64,000 nt of DNA, taken from assembly GCF_000513935.1 (NCBI RefSeq), contig NZ_AZUY01000006.1:1-64000 (forward strand). The letters are read 5' to 3'. The position numbers and the translations under genes were made by a program. The notes beneath the pieces are model-generated. The model searched no databases and was not told the DNA's origin. It saw only the letters and a list, made by a program, of their open reading frames with translations. Positions 57,549 to 64,000 of this stretch are shown piece after piece. The stretch is from Mesorhizobium sp. WSM3626 (lineage in GTDB: Bacteria; Pseudomonadota; Alphaproteobacteria; Rhizobiales; Rhizobiaceae). Within the stretch, counting starts at the first letter, position 1, and each line of letters opens with the position of its first letter.

Positions 57549-57954
57549 GGCGGCCCCCAAGGCATTGAACGAAAGGTCTGAACCAGAATCGAAAAACAAA
57601 CCCAGAACAAACACTATCCGTTCCAGTTGTGTTCCGCAACCGTTTAAAGTTTAATGAATTTGTTAACGCGCCTGAAGTTTTTTGCCGCGACAGCGGACTG
57701 CGGCCGACCGTTTCCGCGATCGGCAGGCATTGAAATCGTTTTGGTTAATGGCCTGTGGCCTATCCACTGTTGGGCCTTGGCATCAGTCTTTCAGATGGCT
57801 CTTCTCGGGTGGATTGTACAATTTATGGATCCATTATTCGCGGAACGAAACGAAACCAAAACGCCAACGATTGGTAGCTTTGAGGCGGCGATGGATCAGG
57901 TGTTTGGCCCACTCCGGCCAGCGCATGCCAATAGGCGTCGCGAAAGCGCTGAAG
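57549..57954. other. lexA-gntR intergenic region, no gene seen
   Basis: About 400 bases between the lexA start and the gntR stop. It contains the SOS boxes and AT-rich DNA around 57640-57670. Short open frames here are not supported by any recognisable protein feature. Confidence 0.5.
57594..57634 (-). promoter_or_regulatory. LexA-binding SOS boxes upstream of lexA
   Basis: GTTCCAGTTGTGTTC (57620-57634) is a perfect GTTC-N7-GTTC alphaproteobacterial SOS box. On the opposite strand, GTTC-N7-GTTT at 57594-57608 is a second imperfect box. They lie 46-86 bases upstream of the lexA ATG, as expected for autoregulation. Confidence 0.8.
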
Positions 57955-58728
57955 TCACCCGGAACCCGCTTTCAAACTGCCGGCGCGGGCGGCGTATATG
58001 GTCGCGCCGCTGTCTTCGCTATGGACATAGACGTGCAGGGTATAGCCAATATGCGCCGTCATCAGCGCTTTGGCCCGCTCGACGTCACGATCGAGTGCAG
58101 CTTCCATGATCGCTGTATGGTGTTCGATCGCAATCGCTTCGCACAATGCCTCCATTGCCTCTTCATAACCGTCCTTCAGGCCAGCCGCGGCCCGCAATGT
58201 CGGCGCCAGGCCGAGAAAACGATGATGCCGTCGCAGCTGATCGGCGATGGTCGAGCGGAATCGCATGAGCCAATTGGAAGTCGCCGCGCTCAGCAGCGCC
58301 GCATGGAAAGCCTCGTGGTTCTCGTCCCATTTATCGACGGCCGCATCCGAAGGATCGTCGACCGCGGTCTTGCAACGGGAGAGCCGGTAGTGGGCGGTGA
58401 CAACGGCATCCTCCCACTCCTTGCCGCCTTTTTCCATCGATTCGAGGAACAGGGGTATCTCGACCACCATCCTGGCGCGTGCCAGGTCCTCCAGTTCGGC
58501 CCGCGATACCGGAGCGACGGTAAAACCACGATTGCTGATGGCGGTGACCAGGCGTTCGGCCTCTAGCCGCGACAAGGCTTCGCGCAACGGCGTCCAGCCG
58601 ACACCATAGGTCCCGCGCAGCGCACTCAGCTTGAGCGGGGCCCCGGGCATGAGGCGCGTCGTCAGGATATCGCGCCGCAACAGCTGATAGGCTGCCTCCG
58701 TCTTTGTGGAGATCGTTTGATCCTGCAT
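57955..58728 (-). CDS. GntR family regulator with FCD domain, 257 aa
   Basis: Winged HTH (TEAAYQLLRRDILTTRLMPG, LKLSALRGTYGVGWTPLREA, LSRLEAERLV) followed by an all-helical FCD domain with metal-binding His (ENHEAFHAALLSAATSNWLM, IAIEHHTAIMEAALDRDVER, AKALMTAHIGYTLHVYVHSE). FadR/VanR-type. The ATG at 58728 starts MQDQTISTKT. Divergent from the importer and kynU, which it probably controls; the inducer may be tryptophan or a kynurenine-pathway metabolite (inference). Confidence 0.92.
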   Translation of the reverse strand: MQDQTISTKTEAAYQLLRRDILTTRLMPGAPLKLSALRGTYGVGWTPLREALSRLEAERLVTAISNRGFTVAPVSRAELEDLARARMVVEIPLFLESMEKGGKEWEDAVVTAHYRLSRCKTAVDDPSDAAVDKWDENHEAFHAALLSAATSNWLMRFRSTIADQLRRHHRFLGLAPTLRAAAGLKDGYEEAMEALCEAIAIEHHTAIMEAALDRDVERAKALMTAHIGYTLHVYVHSEDSGATIYAARAGSLKAGSG

Positions 58729-58758
58729 CACGGTCCATCCATCGTCTGGCAGAGGAAA

Positions 58759-58799
58759 ATTATATATGATGTAGGTGCATGGCAAGAATTATATATAAT
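58759..58799. promoter_or_regulatory. Paired AT-rich palindromes, candidate GntR operators
   Basis: ATTATATATGAT (58759-58770) and ATTATATATAAT (58788-58799, a perfect 12-base palindrome) are 29 bases apart centre to centre in otherwise GC-rich DNA between gntR and the importer. Adjacent A/T tracts could also supply -10 sequences for both directions. Confidence 0.55.
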
Positions 58800-58881
58800 G
58801 TTTGACACGGGCCGGCGGACTGACCATGATCGCCGCACTAGCCGCGGTGCAAGCGGCGTCGATCAAATCTGGGAGGAAATG

Positions 58882-59868
58882 ATGTTGAAGTCGAAATCCG
58901 CTTGGCTGTCGGGTTTGTTCGTGGCCGGCGCATTGATGGTGAGCGCCGGCGGTGCCGCCGCTGATCAGATCCGCATCGGCATCGCCAATTTTGGCGAGCA
59001 TCCGCAATTGAACGCCGCCATAGCCGGCTTCAAGAAGGCGCTGACGGACAATGGCTTCGTCGACGGCAAGGACGTCGTCTATACGGAGAGCCATACCAAT
59101 TTCGATGCATCGCTGGTGCCGCAGATGATCGCAAAGCTGCAGGCCGAGCAGCCCAAGCTGATCTACACCATCACCACGCCGGTCTCGCAGATCGCCAAGA
59201 AAGCGCTCGCGGGCTCCGGCATTCCGATCGTCTTTGCCGCGGTCACCGATCCGGTGGCGGCCAAGCTCGTGCCGTCGTGGGACTCGGGTGATGAAGGCAT
59301 GACTGGCGCGACCGATCTTCAGGATGTTGCCGCGGTAATGGCCTTCACCAAGAAGCTGTTGCCAAACGCCAAGCGTTTTGGTGTGCCTTACAATCCCGGT
59401 GAAGCCAACGACGTTGCCCTGATCGAGAAGATCAAGGCGGCGGCACCGGCCGCCGGTTTCGAGGTCGTGGAAGTCGGCATCGACAACGTCAATGACATTC
59501 AGCAACGCATCGCCTCGCTCGCCGGGAAAGCCGATGTGATCTACGGACCGACCTCGAACCTGATCCAGCCGGCGATCGCCGCTGTCTCCGCCGCCGCGCG
59601 CCAGGCCGGTATCCCGGTCGTCAACGCCGATGACAGCGCGGTCCGCAACGGCACCGTGCCGGCGAGCTTCGCGGTCAACTATACGCAGGTCGGGATCAAC
59701 GCCGGCAACATCGCGGCCGAAGTCCTCAAGGGCAAGGATCCCAAGACGATCGCACCGTCACGCCCGGCCTACAAGGACCACATGGCGTTGATCTCGCGCA
59801 AGGCGATGGCTGCGTTCGGCATCGAGATACCGGCTTCGATGGCCGATTGCGGCTGCATCGTCGACTGA
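58882..59868 (+). CDS. ABC transporter substrate-binding protein (TrpX-like, PF04392), 328 aa
   Basis: Periplasmic binding protein of the ABC_sub_bind family, which includes tryptophan and tyrosine binders (TrpX). The signal peptide is AWLSGLFVAGALMVSAGGAA; the mature part starts DQIRIGIANFGEHPQLNAAI, with FAAVTDPVAAKLVPS, IYGPTSNLIQPAIAAVSAAA and PVVNADDSAVRNGTVPASFA. An ATG at 58882 with GGGAGG five bases upstream is preferred. First gene of the importer-kynU unit. Confidence 0.9.
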   Translation: MLKSKSAWLSGLFVAGALMVSAGGAAADQIRIGIANFGEHPQLNAAIAGFKKALTDNGFVDGKDVVYTESHTNFDASLVPQMIAKLQAEQPKLIYTITTPVSQIAKKALAGSGIPIVFAAVTDPVAAKLVPSWDSGDEGMTGATDLQDVAAVMAFTKKLLPNAKRFGVPYNPGEANDVALIEKIKAAAPAAGFEVVEVGIDNVNDIQQRIASLAGKADVIYGPTSNLIQPAIAAVSAAARQAGIPVVNADDSAVRNGTVPASFAVNYTQVGINAGNIAAEVLKGKDPKTIAPSRPAYKDHMALISRKAMAAFGIEIPASMADCGCIVD

Positions 59869-59926
59869 CATCGGCGCTGTGAGGGTGACGGCGCAGGCGC
59901 TGTCACCCCGAGGTCAGGGAGGAACG

Positions 59927-60706
59927 ATGCTCGAGATCCGATCCGCGCGTAAAGTATTCTACAAGGGCCAGGCTGACGAGAAGATCGCGCTGGACGGTCT
60001 CAGCCTGTTGCTGGCCACGGGCGAGTTCGGCATCGTCATCGGCTCCAACGGGGCCGGCAAGAGCAGCATGCTTAATGCCATTTCCGGCGCTCTGATCCTC
60101 GATTCCGGCCAGATCCTGATCAATGGCGCCGATGTGACTGGTATGCCGGTGCACAAGCGCGCCGCGAGACTGGCTCGCGTATTCCAGGATCCGATGCGCG
60201 GCACCGCCGCCAGCATGACGGTTGCTGAAAACATGCTGCTGGCTGATTTGCGCAGCAGCAAGCGCACCTTGCGCCAGGGGCTGAATGCCACCCGCCTTGC
60301 GTCCTACAGGGAACGCCTGTCGATACTGGGCCTCGGCCTTGAAAACCGCCTCGACACACGCGTCGACCTGCTCTCGGGCGGGCAGCGGCAATCCTTGTCG
60401 CTGATCATGGCGGTCGGCGGATCGCCTGACTTGCTGCTGCTCGACGAACATACTGCCGCACTTGATCCGCGCACGGCCGAGATTGTCATGCAGGCGACGG
60501 TGCGCGCCGTCAGCGCGCTGAAGCTGACGACTTTGATGGTGACCCACAACATGCAGCACGCCGTCGACTATGGCAGCCGCGTGATCATGCTCGACGCGGG
60601 CCGCGTCCTTCTGGAAGTTAGCGGCGAGGAGAAGGCGAGGGTCACGGTTATCGATCTGATCGGCCATTTCTCCGTCAAAACCGACCGCATGTTGCTGGCG
60701 AGCTGA
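59927..60706 (+). CDS. ABC transporter ATP-binding protein, 259 aa
   Basis: ATPase of the same importer. Walker A IGSNGAGKSSMLNAISG (about residues 40-56), signature LLSGGQRQSLSLIM, Walker B LLLLDEHTAALDP and the H-loop TLMVTHNMQHAV are intact. GGGAGG precedes the ATG at 59927; an upstream GTG at 59879 is not needed. Energises uptake of the ligand bound by the preceding protein. Confidence 0.94.
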   Translation: MLEIRSARKVFYKGQADEKIALDGLSLLLATGEFGIVIGSNGAGKSSMLNAISGALILDSGQILINGADVTGMPVHKRAARLARVFQDPMRGTAASMTVAENMLLADLRSSKRTLRQGLNATRLASYRERLSILGLGLENRLDTRVDLLSGGQRQSLSLIMAVGGSPDLLLLDEHTAALDPRTAEIVMQATVRAVSALKLTTLMVTHNMQHAVDYGSRVIMLDAGRVLLEVSGEEKARVTVIDLIGHFSVKTDRMLLAS

Positions 60707-60711
60707 TCACC

Positions 60712-61635
60712 ATGGGTTTTGTTCAGGACGTTCTCGCCAGCTTCGTCGCTATCATGCCGGTCACCCTGGCGCAGAGCCTGATCCTGGCCTTTGTCGTGCT
60801 CGGGATCATGATCCCGTTTCGCATGCTGAATTTTCCCGATCTCACCAGCGAAGGCGCTTTTCCGCTGGGCGGCTGCGTCTGCGGCGTTCTCCTCGCCGCC
60901 GGCGCATCGCCGCTGATGGGCATCGCCGCCGCCCTCGTTGTCGGCTTCGCGGCAGGCTGCTGTACCGCGTTCATCCATCTGCGCTTCCGCATCCACACGC
61001 TTCTTGCCGGCATCCTGATGATGACGATGCTCTACAGCATCAACCTTCGCATCATGGGCAAATCCAACCTCTCCGTGTTCGGCTCGCCGACGGTGTTCGA
61101 CTGGGTGCCGTTCGCGCGGCCGGGTTTTCCCGCCAGCAAGATCGTCGTCGCTGGCCTTCTCGCGCTTATCGCCTTCATGCTGCTCTACATGTTCTTCAGG
61201 ACCGAGAAGGGCACGGCCGTGCGCGCCGTGGGCGCCAATCCTGACATGGCCGAGGCGCAAGGAATCAATGTCTGGGCCGCGACCATAGGCGGTGTCGGGC
61301 TGGCGAGCGCGTTTTCGGCGTCAAGCGGCGCGCTGATGGTGCAGTCGCAGGGATTCGCCGACGTCAATATGGGGCTGGGCATCCTCATCAACGGCCTTGC
61401 CGCGCTGATGATCGGCGAGGCCGTCGTCGGCAAGCAGACGGTCTGGCGGCAGCTGCTGGCGCCCTTCGCCGGCGCGATCATCTACTACCAGCTGGTGTCG
61501 TTCTGCCTTGCCGCCGGCATGCCGCCGCCCGACCTGAAGCTTGCCACGGGCCTGTTCGTGCTGGCCATGCTCGCCTTGCCCAGTCTCAAGCGCAGCCGCG
61601 GGCCGGCGCCAGCACGCGAAGCGATCCGTGAATAA
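60712..61635 (+). CDS. ABC transporter permease, 307 aa
   Basis: Inner-membrane permease of the BPD_transp_2 type with about eight hydrophobic helices. FPDLTSEGAFPLGGCVCGVL, EKGTAVRAVGANPDMAEAQG (the EAA-like coupling region), and GLGILINGLAALMIGEAVVG are characteristic of this importer group (COG4120-like). It is five bases after the ATPase. Its stop overlaps the region of possible kynU starts. Confidence 0.93.
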   Translation: MGFVQDVLASFVAIMPVTLAQSLILAFVVLGIMIPFRMLNFPDLTSEGAFPLGGCVCGVLLAAGASPLMGIAAALVVGFAAGCCTAFIHLRFRIHTLLAGILMMTMLYSINLRIMGKSNLSVFGSPTVFDWVPFARPGFPASKIVVAGLLALIAFMLLYMFFRTEKGTAVRAVGANPDMAEAQGINVWAATIGGVGLASAFSASSGALMVQSQGFADVNMGLGILINGLAALMIGEAVVGKQTVWRQLLAPFAGAIIYYQLVSFCLAAGMPPPDLKLATGLFVLAMLALPSLKRSRGPAPAREAIRE

Positions 61636-61657
61636 TCAAGGCGTGAATAATCAGGGA

Positions 61658-62917
61658 ATGTCACAAATGATGCGTGCAACGCTCGATCTCGCAGCCGTCG
61701 AAGCCATGGACGCGGCGGACCCGCTGCGCGCCATGCGCGACCGCTTCATCTTGCCGGAAGGCGTCATCTACCTCGACGGCAATTCGCTCGGGGCCGCGGC
61801 GCCGGCCGTCTTCGACGAATTGCAGAAGGCCGCGACGCAGGAGTGGGCGCAGGACCTGATCCGTGCCTGGAACACCGCCGGCTGGTTCGACATGCCGGTC
61901 GCGCTTGGCGACCAGCTGGGACGCCTGATCGGTGCGGCGGCCGGCCAGACGGTGGTCTGCGATACGACCTCGATCAACATCTACAAGGTGCTGCATGCCG
62001 CACTCGGCATGCGGCCGGACCGCTCGGTCATCGTCGCCGAGGGCGACAGCTTTCCGACCGATCTCTACATGGCCGAAGGCGTGGCCTCGACGCGACCCGG
62101 CACCGTGCTGCGGCTCGAGGGCGTCGACGCGCCGACTATTGAGGAACTGATCGACGAGCGTGTCGCGGTCATCCTGGTCAACCATGTCAATTACAAATCC
62201 GGCCAGCTGCGCGACATGGCGGCACTGACATGCAAGGCCCACCAGGTCGGTGCGCTCATCGTCTGGGATCTCTGCCATACGGCCGGCGCCTTGCCGGTCG
62301 AGCTCGACAGCGCCAATGCCGATTTCGCCATCGGCTGCACGTACAAATATCTCAATGGTGGTCCGGGCGCGCCAGCCTTCATCTACGCCGCCGAGCGGCA
62401 TCACGACAAAGTCCGGCAGCCGCTCAGCGGTTGGTGGGGCCATGCGCGGCCCTTTGCCTTCGAACAGGGTTACGCGGTCGGCAGCGGCATCCGCCGGTTC
62501 CTGTGCGGCACGCAACCTGTCTTGTCGACGCGGGCGCTGAAGGGGGCACTGGACCTTTGGGACGATGTCGACATGGCGGTGGTGCGTAAGAAGAGCATCG
62601 CGCTCACCGATCTGTTCATCCAACTCGTCGAGACCAGATGCGGCGCCTACGGCCTGGAGCTGGAAAGCCCGCGCGACGGCAAGCAGCGCGGCAGCCAGGT
62701 TTCGTTCCTCCACCCGCAGGGCTATCAGGTGATGCGGGCCCTGATCGAGCGCGGCGTGATCGGCGATTTCCGTGCGCCGTCGACGATCCGCTTCGGCTTC
62801 ACGCCGCTCTATGTCGGTTACACCGATGTATGGCAGGCGGTCGACGTACTGGAAGATATCCTGCGCACCGGCGCCTGGAAGGACGCGCGCTTCGCGGTCA
62901 AGACGGCGGTGACCTGA
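61658..62917 (+). CDS. kynU: Kynureninase, 419 aa
   Basis: PLP enzyme that splits kynurenine into anthranilate and alanine (or 3-hydroxykynurenine to 3-hydroxyanthranilate). YLDGNSLGAAAPAVFDELQK, CDTTSINIYKVLHAALGMRP, IVWDLCHTAGALPVELDSAN and FAIGCTYKYLNGGPGAPAFI with the PLP Lys are diagnostic. ATG at 61658 is taken; ATGs at 61667 and 61670 or a GTG at 61628 are possible because of a 15-base tandem duplication (GTGAATAATCAAGGC and GTGAATAATCAGGGA). Cotranscribed with the importer. Confidence 0.95.
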   Translation: MSQMMRATLDLAAVEAMDAADPLRAMRDRFILPEGVIYLDGNSLGAAAPAVFDELQKAATQEWAQDLIRAWNTAGWFDMPVALGDQLGRLIGAAAGQTVVCDTTSINIYKVLHAALGMRPDRSVIVAEGDSFPTDLYMAEGVASTRPGTVLRLEGVDAPTIEELIDERVAVILVNHVNYKSGQLRDMAALTCKAHQVGALIVWDLCHTAGALPVELDSANADFAIGCTYKYLNGGPGAPAFIYAAERHHDKVRQPLSGWWGHARPFAFEQGYAVGSGIRRFLCGTQPVLSTRALKGALDLWDDVDMAVVRKKSIALTDLFIQLVETRCGAYGLELESPRDGKQRGSQVSFLHPQGYQVMRALIERGVIGDFRAPSTIRFGFTPLYVGYTDVWQAVDVLEDILRTGAWKDARFAVKTAVT

Positions 62918-62938
62918 AAAGCCGTCAAAACAGAGAGC

Positions 62939-63775
62939 TCAGAGCCGGGTACGGACGTTCCAGAGTTCGGGAAACAGGACGACCTCGAGCATCTTCTTGA
63001 GATAGGAGGCGCCCGATGTGCCGCCGGTGCCACGCTTCAGGCCGATGATGCGTTCCACCGTGGTGACGTGGTTGAAGCGCCAGCGGCGGAAGTAGTCCTC
63101 AAAGTCGACCAGCTTCTCGGCCAATTCGTAGAACATCCAGTAGCGCTGCGGATCGCGGTACACCGTCTGCCAGGCGACCAGGACTTCTTCGTTTTCCGTC
63201 CGCGTCTCGCGCCATTCCGTGCGCTTTGCATCCGCCCCAATGTCGAAGCCGTTGCGCGCCAGAAGCAGCAGCGCTTCATCGTAGAGCGACGGCTCGGCCA
63301 GAATCGCCTCCAGCTTGGCGTTGAGGTCCGGCCGGTGCTTGTGCGGCCCGAGCATGGCGAGGTTACGGTTGCCGGCCATGAACTCGATGGCGCGATACTG
63401 CCAGGATTGGAAACCCGAGGACTGGCCGAGCGAGTCGCGGAACTCGGTGTATTCGCTGGGCGTCATCGTGCGCAGCACGTCCCAGGCATTGTTCAACTGC
63501 TCGAAAATACGGGCGACGCGCGACAGCATCTTGAAGCTCGGCTCGAGCCGATCGGCACGGATCGAACGGATCGCTGCACCGATCTCATGCAAGGCGAGCT
63601 TCATCCATAATTCCGATGTCTGGTGCTGGATGATGAACAGCATTTCGTCATGCGCCGATGACAGCGGCGCCTGCGCGTCGAGCACTTTCTGCAGTTGCAG
63701 ATAGTCGCCGTAGGACATGCGTTCCTTGAACGACATCTCAGCGCCTTCGGACGCCGGATCGTAGGGCTCGCTCAA
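62939..63775 (-). CDS. kynA: Tryptophan 2,3-dioxygenase, 278 aa
   Basis: Heme enzyme making N-formylkynurenine from tryptophan. [40 protein letters not shown] with the distal His, [20 protein letters not shown] with the proximal His, and [15 protein letters not shown] are conserved. A TTG start at 63775 with GGAG upstream gives [10 protein letters not shown]. It converges with kynU and overlaps the upstream acyl-CoA ligase stop. Confidence 0.96.
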   Translation of the reverse strand: MSEPYDPASEGAEMSFKERMSYGDYLQLQKVLDAQAPLSSAHDEMLFIIQHQTSELWMKLALHEIGAAIRSIRADRLEPSFKMLSRVARIFEQLNNAWDVLRTMTPSEYTEFRDSLGQSSGFQSWQYRAIEFMAGNRNLAMLGPHKHRPDLNAKLEAILAEPSLYDEALLLLARNGFDIGADAKRTEWRETRTENEEVLVAWQTVYRDPQRYWMFYELAEKLVDFEDYFRRWRFNHVTTVERIIGLKRGTGGTSGASYLKKMLEVVLFPELWNVRTRL

Positions 63776-64000
63776 TTGATTTTCTCCGTGCGCAGCCGGA
63801 AGCGCTGGATCTTGCCGGTCTGGGTCTTGGGCAGGGCGGCGATGAATTTTACCGATCGCGGGTATTTATAGGGCGCGATGGTTGCCTTGACGTGGTCCTG
63901 CAGGCGCTTGACGGTCATCGCGTCTGGCGAGACACCCTGCACCAGAACGACATGCGCCTCGACGATCTGGCCGCGCTCGCCATCGTCGGCGCCGATGACC
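63772..64000 (-). CDS. Acyl-CoA (possibly anthranilate-CoA) ligase, C-terminal fragment
   Basis: Read leftward, the DNA encodes the C-terminal end of an AMP-forming ligase: [20 protein letters not shown], then [20 protein letters not shown] with the A10 Lys of adenylate-forming enzymes. The rest is outside the window. Because kynU makes anthranilate, a 2-aminobenzoate-CoA ligase is a reasonable guess, but benzoate- or fatty-acyl-CoA ligases share these motifs. Its stop overlaps the kynA TTG, so the two are coupled. Confidence 0.85.
   Translation of the reverse strand, partial: VIGADDGERGQIVEAHVVLVQGVSPDAMTVKRLQDHVKATIAPYKYPRSVKFIAALPKTQTGKIQRFRLRTEKIN

Noticed and set aside
1..64000. Search for defence systems, prophage, toxin-antitoxin pairs, tRNA or rRNA genes
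   Set aside because: No recognisable genes of these classes were seen on either strand.

Overview
The window looks like the chromosome of a rhizobial alphaproteobacterium, most likely Mesorhizobium or a close relative. Coding DNA is GC-rich. The core clusters (pyrH-frr-uppS-cdsA-rseP-bamA-lpxD-fabZ-lpxA-lpxI-lpxB, rpsB-tsf, clpS-clpA, gatC/gatA, pyrB-pyrC') follow rhizobial order. Further support comes from LpxI, an EipB-type periplasmic protein, a phasin, an alphaproteobacterial GTTC-N7-GTTC SOS box and rhizobial palindromic repeats. The assignment is made from recognised protein families without any database search. I saw no rRNA, tRNA, CRISPR array, prophage or nodulation genes.

Layout. 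1-7131 is accessory-looking: the 5' end of an IS481-type transposase, an orphan protein, then a one-way cassette of GT4 glycosyltransferase, amylo-alpha-1,6-glucosidase-like hydrolase, membrane-anchored trehalose-6-phosphate synthase, trehalose-6-phosphatase and a 70-residue protein. 7138-11173 (leftward) is pyrB, a dihydroorotase-like pyrC lacking metal ligands, plsY and dprA. 11345-24296 holds an AidB-type dehydrogenase, small membrane proteins, ruvX, a UPF0173 hydrolase, gatC-GNAT-gatA, ydcF, a DUF599 protein, L-serine dehydratase, DUF1489, a J-domain protein and a SPOR-tailed D,D-carboxypeptidase. 24492-27968 is phasin, clpS and clpA. 27998-28630 is a scar: a near-perfect palindrome plus a decayed chloramphenicol-phosphotransferase-like pseudogene carrying a dispersed repeat. 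28759-34593 holds PAP2, HIT, GNAT, GDPD, RidA, EipB, DUF4031 and LysE genes.

34613-36582 is rpsB-tsf. 36596-39808 is a LysR regulator divergent from two SnoaL-like proteins and an aldo/keto reductase. 39961-51251 is the envelope superoperon: UMP kinase and ribosome recycling, then undecaprenyl-PP and CDP-DAG synthesis, RseP, BamA and the lipid A pathway through LpxB. dxr is absent from its frequent slot between cdsA and rseP. 51327-57634 carries gltA, gltX, comEC and lexA with an SOS box.

The right end (57955-64000) is a coherent tryptophan/kynurenine module. A GntR/FCD regulator faces an ABC importer (binding protein, ATPase, permease) that runs into kynU; kynA converges on it, preceded by an acyl-CoA ligase cut by the window edge. 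The expected flow is Trp to formylkynurenine (KynA), kynurenine to anthranilate plus alanine (KynU), and possibly anthraniloyl-CoA. Two AT-rich palindromes between gntR and the importer are candidate operators.

Most of the window is ordinary core genome. The candidates for something less described are the membrane-anchored trehalose cassette and its 70-residue partner, the inactive-looking PyrC', the importer-kyn module, and several non-coding palindromic structures.
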